DNA from: Chlorokybus atmophyticus
Taxonomy: Eukaryota > Streptophyta > Chlorokybophyceae > Chlorokybales > Chlorokybaceae
DNA: 64,000 nt
NCBI GenBank assembly: GCA_009103225.1
Contig: RHPI01003728.1
Location: 164,758 to 228,757, forward strand
Direction of reading: 5' to 3'
How positions within the stretch are numbered: position 1 is the first letter of the stretch; each line of letters starts with the position of its first letter. The notes below the pieces were generated by a model that had not been told where the DNA came from, ran no database searches, and saw only the letters and a program-made list of their open reading frames with translations. Below, in pieces: positions 40,109 through 53,600 of the stretch. The position numbers and the translations under genes were made by a program.

Positions 40109-43100
40109 TCAATGCCGTAGCAGCGCATCTGACTGAGCGGATGAGTGTAATGGAGCGCTTGCATGAACTGCATTCCCTGCCAAGAGCTCATCTCGCACAC
40201 GTGTAAGCAACTTTCCGAGCAAATTTCGCCCTGTTCCATCGCGTCCAGAACCCCACTCGTAGTCATGCGGTGAGACTTCAATGACGGTTGGCTCAGTAGG
40301 CGTACCAGTGCCATGCGTGCGTTTGCTGTGGCCCCCTGTTGCCAACAGCACAGCTTTTGGTCCTGGATGTGTGGAGAACTTTGCCAGCAGCGCGGAATGC
40401 ATGACTGCTTCCTTCTCCACGTCCCAATTTGGCCGCACCTACCAACCATAGCGTAAGCACAGCAACATGACTGCTGCCAAGACAACTCATGGGCCAATTT
40501 CAAGATAGACATTTGTCGCCTGAGTCGATCAGTTGTGGCCCCCTGTTGCAAAGGCTGATTTTTACATGATGGATCAGAGCGGCATCGGGAAAAAGGGCAC
40601 TGATGAAGAATTGACTCACAACTGCATCATGTGTCACACCAGATGTATACAAACTTCAAACCAGCCTGCTACAGCCTGCTCAGCTAAGAGAATTATCTCA
40701 CCAGCTCAGGATTGAGTCGCGCCAGCTTGCGTCCAATGCGTGCCGCTTCTTCTGGTGCAAGGCACTCCCGTATTTGCTGGATGGCGTCCAAAGCCAAGGG
40801 ATTGCTAGAGCCGGCAAACTTCTGAGCCTGCAAGTGGTTGCAATGGGGTTGTGTAAAACAAGCTGGCAGGCACTCAACCAATGCACCATGTGACAACTTA
40901 CCTGGTAGTAATGCTCAACGGATCTCCACTCCACCTCTCGTCCATCTGCACTCTGCATGCGAATTGGATGTGCTGAGAAGTTAGACAGCGCGCCATACTG
41001 GTCCCAAGCCTTGTAGAACGGCAACAAAGTGGGCGCACAGACTGTTCGTCGAATGGTGTCCATCAACGACTCGAGATGTGCAATCGTGCGTTGTGAAACT
41101 TCAGAAGCATGCTCGTCCACCAGGGCGGTACCGGTCTTGTTCAGTGGTAGCAAGTAGCCGTTAACCATCATGTCTGGACCCACTTGGTTGAACACTACAT
41201 CCGACAAACTCAGTGCATTGTACATGTACTGAATGTTCAAATCTCCAACTGGTTGAGGCGCTTTCACTCCTCCCACAATCTTGGGAGCAATAAAAGCCAG
41301 CACCCTGTGAATGACGCCGTCTGCAATTGCTGGGGCAGACAGCGTGCCACCGCATTCCCACAGCACCTGCAAGAAGCCTCGCATGTAGCAGTACTCCATC
41401 ACTGCACTAGGAGTCAGCTCTTTGAATGTGACAACTTCAACTCCATGGGCCCTCAGCCTGTTCTGAAACTCTTCACGTGTGCCAGTCTCTGTCATAACGA
41501 TTGTAGGAGCTTGGCTGACATCCCACATGTTGGCTTCCTCTGGCAACTCCATTGTCCTGGACATCACTATGCGAATAGGCTGGTGGCCTCCCTCTCTCCT
41601 AGTTGTCAATCGCGGATCTATGAAGGATAGAATCTGTCAATGACAACGCTACAAAGACACCTAAACGACCAGCTGTGCCATGGGTACATTCAGCTGCAAA
41701 CACAAGTGCTAGCAAAGACTGCGGGCGTTGTGACTTACTGTCTCTACGAAGAGTATTGCCACCAACAATAACCGCATCTGACCGCGCTCTAGTTTCAAAA
41801 ACATGGCCCCGAGATGCTGGTGACGATACCCATGCAGCATGCCCAGTAGTTGATGCAATTTTTCCTGCAGCACTACATGTCAGGCGTGTTGTGAAGTCTC
41901 AAAGCTGCAGATTGAGCAGACATGACAAGCATACCATCGAGGGTCATAGCATACTTCAGCACAGAGAATGGCCTTTTTGTTAACACTCTGTAGAGCAATG
42001 CGGCATTGACCTCTCGACAGGCATCCAATGCGACCTGCATTTGCCAATGGTACGAGTATATAAGATCGCAGATGACATGCAAGTTAAACACTACTGCATG
42101 ACAACCAGTAGGGTGCATTTGGCTTGCAATACAAGAACCCCTTGCATGCGCCAACTGAAGAACCATGTGCCCTGCCGCGGTAGTTCTCATTACCACATTG
42201 GATACCCACTTCAACGACACAGTTACCTCTCCAAGTGAGCCACTCTCAACCGAGATCTCTTCGCCCAGCACCTCCACTGCCACACCAACTGACCTCAAAG
42301 CCGATATACAGCGTCCGCGTAAGTGAGGAAGGGGATGCCGGAGGCCAATTACAACTCGTTTGATATCAGCCTGTAAACCATACCAACAACATCAGAAGGC
42401 AAACATTTCGGCAGCAAGCCAAAGGGTATGGGTTGCACAATGCCAAACGCATAAACCACCAAGCTTATCAAGTTGCGCCATCATTTGCATGCATGCCAGT
42501 GCCCAGGGCAGGAGCATCCACAGTGTTGTGGAAGCCAAAGCTACTGTGCGCTTGTATGGCCAAGCTGATGCGTGCTTCAGCACTCACCTCTAATAGTGCG
42601 TCTAGTGCTGACGTGTCGCCTTGATCAACGCAAGGCTCTAGATTCACATACGCAGTGCTGCCCTTTGCCAGATGTTGAGCACTGTTCACAGCTTGCAACT
42701 CAGCACATGATGTCCCTTGTGCGTACAAAAACCCTTCACCCACAACTGAAGGTGACCCATACGCATCGCGCTGGATGAGCAGGCAACCATGATTGGGATG
42801 AGGGGCTGACAACCCTTGTGAACTGTCTGCAAGCTCGACAACTCGTCGCATCAACTCGGACTCTTGCTCTGCGCAGCAACCAAGCCTCAACACCCCCACG
42901 ACAAAGTATGCACGCGGTCAGCTAATACAAGCTAAGGCCTGGTACGGAACAACAGCTGCTGGTATCCATAGAAAAAGCTGAAAGCGTGCAGCCATGCGAC
43001 ATGTCATTATGTTAAGTACTTGACGGACTGACAGCATGACGCCATCGTGATGGGGCAACCTGCATACTTCAACAACTACATCGCACTGCAAAGTAATGGT

Positions 43101-43467
43101 GAAAAAGCAACGACAAGTACACTCAAACCATAATGCATGCTGCCGCCATGCATGCCAACGCACCACTGAGCTGCCTGGCAACTGCGTGACCGCCATTGTT
43201 GCTATGAGGCTGCGAGGCGCCGTTGCTAGTGCTGCAGCAAACGACAGGCTGAGAATTGCGGACACCCTGCTGAGCCTGGAAGTGGCATGCACCCGCCAAG
43301 CAGCCAGGCCCATCCACGTGGTCCGTGGTTGCGGCAAGGCGAGATCCAGGCAGGCGCAAAGCCAGTGAAGCAGAAGACGGTTTCCTCTTTTCCCCGCTTG
43401 AAAGCTGCGATGACGATACTAAGTGAGACACCGCCACTGTCGCCACCGCTGCAGCTGCTGCCGCCAT
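40109..43467 (-). CDS. PYRR: Plastid PYRR: riboflavin-pathway reductase with degenerate deaminase and YbiA-like domain
   Basis: Reduces the ribosyl side chain of the pyrimidine intermediate in riboflavin synthesis. Eight exons (43164-43467, 42588-42868, 42227-42370, 41935-42034, 41739-41864, 40902-41617, 40702-40827, 40109-40438) join in phase to 708 residues. Residues 1-100 are a transit peptide (MAAAAAAVATVAVSHLVSSS). The deaminase-like domain keeps PHPNHGCLLI and AYVNLEPC, but the zinc His-Ala-Glu is CAELQAV and the second Cys of PCxxxGxTPPC is lost (PCVDQGDTSALDAL), so deamination is not expected, as in known plant PYRR. The reductase domain has RPFSVLKYAMTLDGKIAS-type residues, AVIVGGNTLRRDNPRLTTR and a conserved LWECGGTLSAPAIADGVIHR. 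The C-terminal YbiA/COG3236 domain runs from FYKAWDQYGALSNFSAHPIR through VEHYYQAQKF to DGTGRNLLGKLLTRVRDEL; this family removes reactive riboflavin intermediates. Confidence 0.95.
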
Positions 43468-44624
43468 GACACCACCCGCATACGGACAGAGATTTTTGCT
43501 GCTAAACACGCCAACAGTTCATGACGTCCAATTCACAAGGTACAGCTGAGGTTACTTGTGGAAGCCACTGACAATCAACCAGTGGTAACCAACACACGCC
43601 GCCGACACGTCTAGCCCGGCCACGGACACCGCCACCCGCCTCGCCGCCGCCACTGCTGCCACTGTCGGAGAAAGTCGCTTTATCGCCCTGAGTTGTCATA
43701 ACGTTAGTCATCGTTGCGAGCCGTTTGCCGATGACGAAAGCTTCCGTTTCGAGTTGCTTGTTTCCGGGGGCAGCCATGAGGCCAGAAAGGTGATCTTAAG
43801 CCGCTCCCAGACCTCATTGCGGTGACCTTCACCGATTGTAGTAGGCGCGGTTGAGGCCTCAAGCAGGCCTGCAGCGCAAGCGTGACATTGTCCCAGAAGA
43901 AATTTCAATCTGGTCCTGACGCGGGTGAGATTAGGCTACTGGGGCAAACAAGAATGTTTTGAACCGCAGGCAGCACCTGAAGGTTGTCCATGAAAAACGG
44001 CGCCGTTTGAGGCGGTGATCAACCGTGGCGCCATGATCACCAACGTCCGTCAAAATCCACGTGGCAGAGCACATGAACCCGATCAACCAGTGTTGTAGCA
44101 AGACTGGGCTGAACCGGGTCAGCCAGACCAAAAACAGCCTTCACGCGCCAAATGCTGCCAGCTGGCACTTCACGACGTGACAGGCGGACGCTGAGACGGC
44201 GGCGGTGGTGAGCGCATGTGAGCGATTTCGTTACGCTGAAAGGGTTTGAGGATTGCTGTGCGTGAGGTGGATCGTGACGTGCAAGAAGTGGTGCAAGCCT
44301 GCGCACTGCCTGCTGAAGCGCGGGTGGATCAAACGACCTGGCTGTTAGACGCAAGTTCAGCTTGAATTGAACAACAGCTGTTCTTGTTGCGTAATCTGCG
44401 TAAGCTTACACGTTGTGTAGTCTTTTACAACCATTGTCGTAAAACATTGGCAGATGAGCACTTGAGTCCACCAATTCAGCAATCCGCCTGCACATGGGTT
44501 CTTGGACAGCAAGGAGTACTAGACAGCTGGACGATTGCTAGCTGGAGTAGAGCTGCTGTTTGGTGGCCGATGAAGCACTGCTTAGACGCGAGCAGTGACA
44601 CATCGTGAGGGGCGTTTCGCCAAG
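43468..44624. promoter_or_regulatory. Divergent region between PYRR and the LMBR1 gene
   Basis: Head-to-head genes separated by 1.16 kb. A 91-codon minus-strand ATG frame (MAAPGNKQLETEAFVIGKRL, 43777 down) and a 105-codon frame at 44037-44354 exist. They have no family resemblance and no confirmed splice sites; the first might be a 5' extension or a small upstream gene. Confidence 0.4.
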
Positions 44625-47600
44625 ATGGGGATCTTTGTACATATCATCGACATTCTGCTGGCGCCTCTTCTGGTGGCGGCGGTTGGATGGATGCTATGGC
44701 ACTTTGCCGCTCGTGACGTTCAATGGCACGTCAAGGCCGCTACATACTATGCCTGGCTAGTATCCATGTCCATCGTTGTGCTGGTTCCGTTGGACGTCTG
44801 GACGGTAATGACTGTTTCATGGATGTCTAAATTTATTCAATTCACTCGCACTGTGACAAGCATCGAGTACTAAACACTGCTATTTAAACACTGCTACATC
44901 CAGGTCGTCCTGTCGTAGTGCCTGGTTGTCACGCACCTGTCATTAGTGTGGGAGGATTTGCACAACTTCTTATGTGCTGCCTGTGGTCAGCTCGCCAGCT
45001 GCTTGCATTTCCTAGGCATCAGGCCGCTGCGTTTGCACATGGTAGCATGCATGCATGGCGTGTGAACAGCATGTGCCAGGGTTGGCATCTCTTTGTGTTG
45101 CTTCCAAGATGATTGCCAGGCACTTGTGTATGCTGGCAAGCCTGGTGCACTTTGCTGTACCACCTCGGTTGACACTGCTTGTGTATGCATCGACGGGCCC
45201 GTTCTCACCGATCTTGCCAATGCATGGTGTTTAAAGTCCGCTTATGATTGCAATGCAGGCACTCAAGAAGGACGATCCAAAGGCAATCTCAACACTTTGG
45301 AGCATCACTTACTGGTCGACTCAATTTTTGACATGGTGAGTGGTGTGCCATGAACAGTCTACTGTTAAGCATGATCAATAGCAGCGGCCGCCCAACAATA
45401 CAGCCCTCAGAGCTGTCGCGAGTAATTATCCTACCATGGCGTTACAGAGCTGGTGTGTGCAGGTTTATCATACCAGTTACCCAGGGGTATATTGACTCTG
45501 GTGGCTTTACTACTGGTGCAAGGTTGAAGTCCAGCATTCGTAGCAATCTTGTGCTCTACTGCATTATGGGTGTCCTCGGCGTGGTTGGGGTGGTTTTCCT
45601 CGTGGCAACTGGCAAGATCAACTGGTAAGTTTTAATCCTGTGCTTAACATGAATGCAACATGTACCATAGCGTGCTTACGCATGTCGTGCAGGCATAATC
45701 TGCAAGGCTATGCCATTGCTTGCTCAAACACCTTCGGTCTGGTGGTGGGCGTCTTTCTTCTTGCCTTTGGGCTTGTGGAGGTGCCTCGTAGCATGTGGCA
45801 GAAGTCCCGAGTGTCTACACAATTGCTGTACAAGCTGCATCGTGTCGCCCGCGTCTCAGAAAAGTTGGACAATGCCCAGAAAGAACTATCCACCGTCGTC
45901 ATGGTACATAGCCCACTCGTTTGCACTGCTTGCTTCCCATGTTGACAGTTCAGCTTGCTGTAGTTACTCCAGTACTTTTGCTGCAGATTGTTCGTGCAAC
46001 ATCAAATCAGATGCCCAGACGATCAATTCTGCGACCATACATGGACATTATTGACCATGAAGTAAGTGAGACAGCAATTCTACCCGCCCGTGGAGTCATG
46101 CACATCTGGTTGCTTTGCAAGATAGTTGGCTAGGATTGAAGTGGTTTGTTGTTGTAGGCAGACAAGATCATGCAGAATCTGGGTGACGAGTTCAAAGTGA
46201 TCAACACACGGAATATCTCCGAGAACGACATGGACTACGACACTGATGTTAAGTCGCTGGCCAAGCTGCGCCGAAGGTTGCGAAGAGCCAACACTGTATT
46301 TCTGCGGTCGTCAGGGTAAGCTGCCCAAGAAAGCATTCATCGTGGTGATGAGCATGCATGATCAAGCCTCCCCCGTCTTGAAACTTAATCGAGCGGTTGT
46401 GCAGGCAGTACAAGCAGCTTGTGTTGTCTGCCTTTGAATTGGAGGATATTGTTGCTAACGCAAATGGGGACATGGGTGGCGACATGTAAGTAAACGCATA
46501 CAACTTGGTCCGTTGACTAGTTGCTTGTCGTTTGTCACCAGCTTGCGGACTAACACCTTCAGTGCACAGGCGGTTCAAGTCCACCATACGGCCATCACGA
46601 ACAGGGCCTCTGGCAGGAGTTGGGGACTTCTTAGGTAAGCTTATATACTGGCTTACAGTAGAGCTTTATGTTTCTGCCTTCACGGGGACATGTTACATGG
46701 CAGCTTGTTACATCACTCTGTCATGCAGAGTGGCTTTGGAAGTGCATGCTCCACTTCTGGGTGTATCGCGGGCTTGCACTCGTATTTGCCTTGGTATCAA
46801 TGTCCGTCATTGTGGCTGAGGCCACCATTGCAACTCATGGTGACCCAGATTTGTCTGTCATTTCCATCTTGGTGCATGGTTCAAAAGGCAGTGAAGCAGC
46901 GGTGCAGGTGAGCTTGCAATCATGACTTGCATATGCAACATGTCTATGTGTGCCTGCATATAGTAGTAAGCAAGCTGATATCTGCCTGATATGCAGCTAC
47001 TGGTTTGCGCTCCTTTGGTGTACATTTGCGCTTGCGCGTACTTTTCACTGTTCAAGCTTGGGGCGTTCAGTTTCTACTTCTTGCTTCCACAGCACACAGA
47101 CGGCTACAGCCTGCTCATCAGCTCTTCGTAAGTGGTAGCTGGTATTGGACCCTCTATGCTCTGGCACCTTGTTAGTGGTGCTTGCTATCGAGCATGCCCT
47201 CCGCTGTAACACTCTGTGGCGCGCAGATTGATGTGCCGCTTCGCTGCACCCCTTGCATACAACTACCTCAATGCCATCCACATGGACATAAAGAGTGGAT
47301 ACAACACTGTCTTCACCAAGGTCAGTTGTGCTCACATGGGCCGTGCGTTGTACAGTTGTTAACAGCACAGCACAGCACCGCTGTTACAAGCACAGCAACA
47401 ACAGTTCACAGTGCCATTGAGTTGTTAAATTACATCTGGTTTTCTGCAGCGCATGGGAGCCATGGAGGACATCCCATTTTTCGGAACGTACTTGAACACC
47501 TACTTCCCGATCGCTATTGTGCTGTTCTGTGCCTGCGTGGCCCTGAACGTGTTCAACCGCATGGCAAGCGTTTTCCTCCGAAGTGCTCGCTTCCGGTTCG

Positions 47601-48310
47601 ATGAAGACTACTCAGATACGTATACTGACCAAGGGCGAGCTATCCTGCAGCGAGGTGCGTGACTGTTTGTCATACATGTTTCAGGGTAGTTGTCATGAGA
47701 ACCACTCCACCAACCTCTTGAACCTTTGCAGAGCGTGACAATTATGTCGCATCTACTGGCATTTGGAGTGAGTCCAACGTGCCAATCAGGCGCATGCCTT
47801 CAAGCGGTAGCGACTTGGAGGTACCAATGTTTGCTGCCGCTGCATGCACCATGCACATAAGCGTACTTTCCAATCACTGACAGTGCATGTTTGGTGTGGT
47901 TAGAGTGCACAGGGTGCTCCTTTGCAGCCAACCAAACCAACCAAAACAAACGGGGATGGCTTCTATGCGGGCCTCAGGTCTGCCAACAACAGTGGCAGGG
48001 ACCTTGTTGCCGTGGCTGCCACAGCCAAGCACACAGATGTTGGTGCCGATCAGTCACGATGGGAGGACATGAAGACCCGATTGAGTAGCAAAGTTGCTGA
48101 GGCATCTGCAGCACGCGGCAAGCCCAAGTCATCTGGTGTTACACCAAGCACATCCCAATCGAGCCTCGACAGCATCTTCAGCTCGTTGAAGTCCAAGAGT
48201 AAGTCTTTTGTTAACTGATAAACAGTTTGTTGTTCCCTTCACTGACGAGATGAGCGTGTGCAGGAATAGATGATGAAGAAGGGGACGACTACACATTGTT
48301 GAGGAGGTAA
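44625..48310 (+). CDS. LMBR1 domain-containing multi-pass membrane protein (LMBD2-like)
   Basis: Some fourteen exons, starting 44625-44804, 45259-45335, 45463-45624 and 45693-45903, keep one frame and end TLLRR at 48310. The N terminus MGIFVHIIDILLAPLLVAAV opens a set of about nine hydrophobic helices. Family landmarks are WSITYWSTQFLTWFIIPVTQ, GYIDSGGFTTGARLKSSIRS, NTFGLVVGVFLLAFGLVEVP with RSMWQKS, a cytosolic coiled segment (LHRVARVSEKLDNAQKELST), FWVYRGLALVFALVSMSVIV, LGAFSFYFLLPQHTDGYSLL, MCRFAAPLAYNYLNAIHMD and IPFFGTYLNTYFPIAIVLFC. The tail is hydrophilic and Ser/Lys-rich. Plants and algae have an LMBR1 homologue of this length with no firmly known transport activity; animal relatives include lipocalin receptors and the lysosomal LMBD1. 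The subcellular site here is not evident. Confidence 0.9.
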
Positions 48311-50626
48311 CAGATGGCATCTGTTATCCTCAACTTGTGCTCGCAGTGCTAGTTCACCGGCGCATTGTACGGAAGTCCTCTCAGATGCAGTACTTTAGCT
48401 GTATTGTTGAAGTTGCACATGTGTTATGCAACAGCATGCAACTTGTGCGTCGAGGACACAGGTGAGGAGGCTGCGCGGTTGCCGGTGCTTATGCTGCAAA
48501 ACCTCGTAGTGCAAGCTTGTAGTGCAGCTCCATGAGTAGCAAATGGCAATGTGTCATGCGCATTGGGCTCAGCTGAGTTGCGTGTTGGCAACCTACAATG
48601 TTCACAGGTGATGCGTGTGCATTTAACCAATGCAGTTCAGTTGAAGGTCATTGCATAAAGGACGGGCAGTAAGCGTAGATCCAGTTCCCTGATTCGAGAT
48701 TGCGTGCTCTGAACATATAGCAATGTGTGCACGTCAGTTGTGAATCACGTAGAGAGGTGTCTATAGCATGCCCTTACGTTAACGGTCGCTTAATGTGTAA
48801 GGTTTTTGTTTGTCATCCACACACATGCATGCCATGTTGACATCTGGAAAGCCTATGCATGTTGCACTTGCATCTATACCTGCATATGTTGCGCTGTATA
48901 GTGGCCGTGTTTGGATTCATGCATGTACTTACCAGCATAAACAACATGCCTCAGCGGGGCAAGCAGTAGGGTTACCAATTCACCAGGTTTTTGCGGTGAT
49001 GGCAACTTCAAATGCAGTGCAGAATGCTACATTGCGGCTAGTAGACCTGCCAGGCAGCCCCTGTCCAACCATTCAATGCATCACTGGAGGGGCCATGGCT
49101 ACAACTCAGCAACAGGCTGTAGCCGACGCTTTACTAGCAGCGCCATACTTGTATGTTCTACGCATGCACGTGTATTACCTGTAGAGACTGCAACTTCGCT
49201 GTTTCTTGTCTGCTAGCTAATGTGGTAACATGGATTCCCAATGGGCAATTGTGAAACATCTATCCATAGTAGAGGGGATTACAAGGTTGGGACGTTTTGG
49301 ATTTGCTGGCGTTGTGCCATTCTCCCTGGGCATTTGTTACCAACGCAACGATAGTGAAGCGATGTTGGCGATGATACAAAGGCGTGGTGTAAGATGTGAG
49401 TCATGAGTGATGTGGGACGTGTGTATGCTATGTAAGATGTGAGGTGATTGTGAGCAACGCATACTGCGTTCGCACCCATTGGGCATAGTATCGGTGCATA
49501 ACATGTATGTACCCCCATGTACCCCCACGCACATGCTCGACAAATCCACATTGTCGACAACAGTAAACATGGCATGCAGGGAGCCTACGCCTGAAGGCTA
49601 CCCCTGCGCTCAGACTGCCTTTACAGACAACGTTGGCATGCACAGACACACTTTCATAGGGTAAGCATTGCTCTGCGCACACAGCAATATGTCAACTCGC
49701 ACATCAACACGCTCACTCACTACGGCAGCAGGCAGCACAGGCTGGTGGCTGTACATGAGGTTGATGCCGATGCAGTGTCCTGGTGAGCTGATGGTGCATG
49801 TCTCGCCCCCGCCGCCACACCCTGCTTGCAATGAACACAGAGGCCTGAGAGCCCAGCCCAGAGCTGCCCCTATGCTCGCCTCTACACTCACCAGCAACCT
49901 CAGCAAGCACAGACGCTGCCAATGCACCGGTTAGTCCATGTGAGCTACATCAACCAACTTTTTGCCACGAATGTGTGTGCGTCTCGCAATTGTTGACGCG
50001 CATGCGAGACGAACGCATCCGATCCGTCCTTGCGTCCTCGCGAATTGTCGCCGTGACGCCTTGCTGCGGGCGCGACTGCGGTTTCGCACCGCGCACCGCC
50101 ATCGACAATCGTCTTCTCAACGCTTTGTCAGCCCGTCTGGCCTCGTCCGTCGACACAAGTGCCCTGCCACGTGTGTCTGGCCCTTTCGCATCGCGCGCCA
50201 CCAGCCTCAACGCCCCCACTGACGCCACGACCCGTTTGAGTTTTGTGTCCAGTAAATTGGGAGGGAAAACCCTAGGTGGTGGGCGGTGGGTCCTGTCAGC
50301 TAGTGGGCGGTCAGCTGGGTGGTTTTCTCTTGGACGGCGGCGGCGTTGTCCTGGTGGCTGTGCGCGGAGACGACGGAGGCCTGAGGTTTCTCCCAGAGGA
50401 TACAGGGCTGGCTTTTTTTGTTGCGAGTTTTTTGCCACGTAACGGGGTTTTTTTCTTGCGGCCTGCTGTGTAAGGGCCGGCCGGGCGCACCCCGGCTTGG
50501 CCTGGTCTGGCCTGGTCCGGCACCTTGGCGAGAATGGAGTGGTAGGGCTGTGTTGGCGAGCCTCTGAGGTTTATATATCTATACACCGCAAGGGGTGAGA
50601 AGTAAAAGCTGTCAAACTAGGAAGAG
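48311..50626. other. Spacer between LMBR1 and RAD21, unresolved open frames
   Basis: A 119-codon ATG frame at 48826-49184 (plus) and a pair of exon-like blocks at 49569-49660 and about 49687-49791 (plus; CREPTPEGYPCAQTAFTDNV with a His-x3-type ending, then QYVNSHINTLTHYGSRQHRL up to a stop) look partly protein-like, but no family fits. 50.0-50.4 kb has long frames on both strands, a sign of GC-rich composition. At 50490-50525 TGGCCTGGTCTGGCCTGGTC resembles the CAGACC repeat in the promoter region near 8150. Confidence 0.4.
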
Positions 50627-53600
50627 ATGTTTTACTCCCACCAAATTCTTGCCCGCAAGGGTCCCCTCGGCACGATATGGATCGCGGCGCACCTGGACAG
50701 GAAGCTGCGCAAGGCGCAGGTCTACGAGACGGACATAGAGCAGTCTGTCGGTGAGTGACTGGCTTGGTGGGCACGGATGTTAATTGGGTGCGTATGCTCG
50801 TAAGCATACAGTCAACAGTGACAAGACAGTGTGGGTCTCCCCGGCATGCATTTCACAATATTTTGGTTTCTGGTTTTTAGGCTTTTAGTCTCTTGTAAGA
50901 GCCAGTTGGTTGTACATGTGGTTTTGTTATCAATGTTGTAGCAGCAACCATGATGATGCGCTGCGCATTGCACATGCGATAAGGCTTGTATGGCACAGAT
51001 TCTTTGTGCCTGTACTGCGTATTGCGGAACTGAGTAACGGATTGGCGCGCTTGTTGTACCATGCGCAACTCAGCGCATGTAGTTTAAAGACCACTGTGAA
51101 GCACAAGTATGCAGCTTTTAAGGGCTACGCATACTGCCGCACACGCTTGTAGCACGCAAGCCATATCGATGCAGTGCTAGCGTTGGCCATGTTGCTAAAG
51201 GTGTGTGTTTATGGTACAGATACAATCATGTACCCCAAGGTCCCTATTGCGCTGAGGCTGAGCGCGAACCTGATGCTAGGCGTTGTGCGCATTTACAACA
51301 GGAAGGTCAACTACCTTTTCCAGGTAAGCACCATCGAGGACTGGCTTGATCTTTCTAACGGCAGGAACGTGTTATGCTCTTGTCAACGCATTAATCTGTT
51401 GCTGCATACCCCGATTGCACATGGCCAGAGAGTCTGTACAGGAATTCACATCCACTTGTCTCCCATATGTAGGATTGCAGTGAGGCATTGGTCAAGATGA
51501 AGCAGGCGTTCAAGGCTGCACCATCAGCAGCAGTTGACTTGCCACTCGAGAGCGCTGCAGCAACATACGCGGCCGTCACGCTGCCTGAACATAACTACGA
51601 CGTGCAGATTGATCTTCTGCTGCAGGATGCCGCGCCACCACCTGCCTATGAGTAGGACATTGTGTGTACGTAGTCTTGTAGCTTGGTTGCGGTCGTGTGG
51701 ACACGCCTATAACATGTTGTGTTTGTGCATCAGCCGCAACTTGGACGCGCATGTTACCACGCGTGACAGCATCACGCTGCCTGAGGTGCCCGCGGCGTAT
51801 GGCTCGCAGATGGATTATGAAGGTGGGAGTTGTTGTATGCGTATCTGCATGTTTTTGGTTTAGTTTCTTAACACAAAAAGTAGTCAAGCTGTTGCTTTAA
51901 CCTTGCTGGTTGTCCGCAGACCGTTTTGCTCTGCCCGGTGAAACCACACTGCCGCCAATGGAAGATGAGGTGCTGTTACCGCCAATGGAGGATGAGGTGG
52001 GCTCTTGTCATGATGCACTCAGAGCTGCGTGTTTAGCTGAATGTCTCCTTGACTAAGCATGCAAAGTTGCACTGTATCACGCTGTGACGCACTGCTTGGG
52101 CACTGATCAGGCATGGGAGTTGGAGTTGATGCGATCGACTGCCAAACCGCACCGGGAGGCTCTCAGCCACGGTGGTATGGGAGATGATCAGTAAGTCTGC
52201 AAGCCTGTGTGTTCCTCTTGTTTGCTGTGCTTCGAACTCGCGAGTAGCTTGTATCTTGTTGTTGAGTCACGTGCCATCTTGGTGGTCGTGTTGCACAACA
52301 AGTTGCGATAGTATGCACATCTAGTCTATTCTGACTTACTCAGCTTGTCCCAATGCAACACACCTGAAGTTGAAGTGTCAGTTGTTCAACTTCATTCGCA
52401 GTATCCAACCTCACTTGCGTCACACACAACAGCTTCGCCACGCCCATGGCTGTCGATACCCCGGACACGCTCCATGGCGCAGCAGCATCAACACCCGTAC
52501 CATCAGCGAGCAAGGGTGCCTACAACGACAACAGCTTTGATTTCGTGTCGGGTGCCCCGCAATATCGTGAGGAGGAAGAACCACCCGCGCAGTCGCCCCG
52601 TGGAGAGGACAAGGGCGGGCTGCTCCTCAACACCACAGGTGTGGGATTAGTTGGTATTGCATGGGTGAGGGTGAGGGATGAGTGTGGGATGGACTGTAAC
52701 TGATTGGATTTGTGTGATGGGTTCGTAGCAGCAAATAACGAAGATCCGCCAATGTCGGAAGCGAAAGTGAAGCAGGCGCGAAACAGGCGTGCACCAAAGC
52801 GGAGGCGAATACAAGTACTGTAGTACACGTTTTAGTGTTTTCCTTGTTACCCGCGCTCATAGCATCGGGGCCGTGTTGTTCATGTACCTATGGTGCCTGC
52901 CCTGTTGTGGTCAGGTGGACGAGACCACGGAGATACCGCCGGCGCAGATCCGAGCTGCGCTCGATGACACCAGCGACATCCTGCGGCCGAAGCGTGTCGC
53001 TGATCTCAACACAATAAGCAGCCAGTTGCAAGGCTACCGGCGATTTGCTGCCAAGGGCGGTCTTGAAAAAGGCTTCTCTGAGCCATCAGTGCAAGGTAAG
53101 ATGCTGTGCTTGGCAGCTATCCCATATGAGACTGGTGCTGTTTGTGTGTAAGACGTGTCAACAAGTCGACATGCTCACACACTCTGTTTCAGGTGTGCCT
53201 CCTGCTCTCTATGTGCTCTATGCGCGCGTGATGGTGCCCGGGGGTGCGCGCCTTCAAGGGCTGGACGCAGTGCCTGCGGCCGAGCCTGCGGAGGCCCCAG
53301 AGGAAACCCCTGCCAAGTCGCCTGCGGTGCCGCCTGCAGATGATGGCACTACCCCTGTCACACCAGATTCCACAGCGGTTAAAGCCAAGACCACACCAAT
53401 GACAATAGACGAAGGTATGCAGTCATAGACTTGTCACCTTGTGAATGAGAGAGTTTTGTGTCACAACGCCTTGGATCTGTTGAAACTACTTGCATGTTAC
53501 GTTGTGAGGGTGACGATATGCTTGTACTGTTCAGCAGTGGCCTGCGTTGCATTGACTGGATGTACTCGCACAGATATCAGACCAAGCTTTGGTGGTGAGC

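Noticed and set aside
49950-50438. 162-codon minus-strand and 155-codon plus-strand frames
   Set aside because: Long frames on both strands at once in GC-rich promoter DNA; the minus frame has only a GTG start and no recognised motifs.
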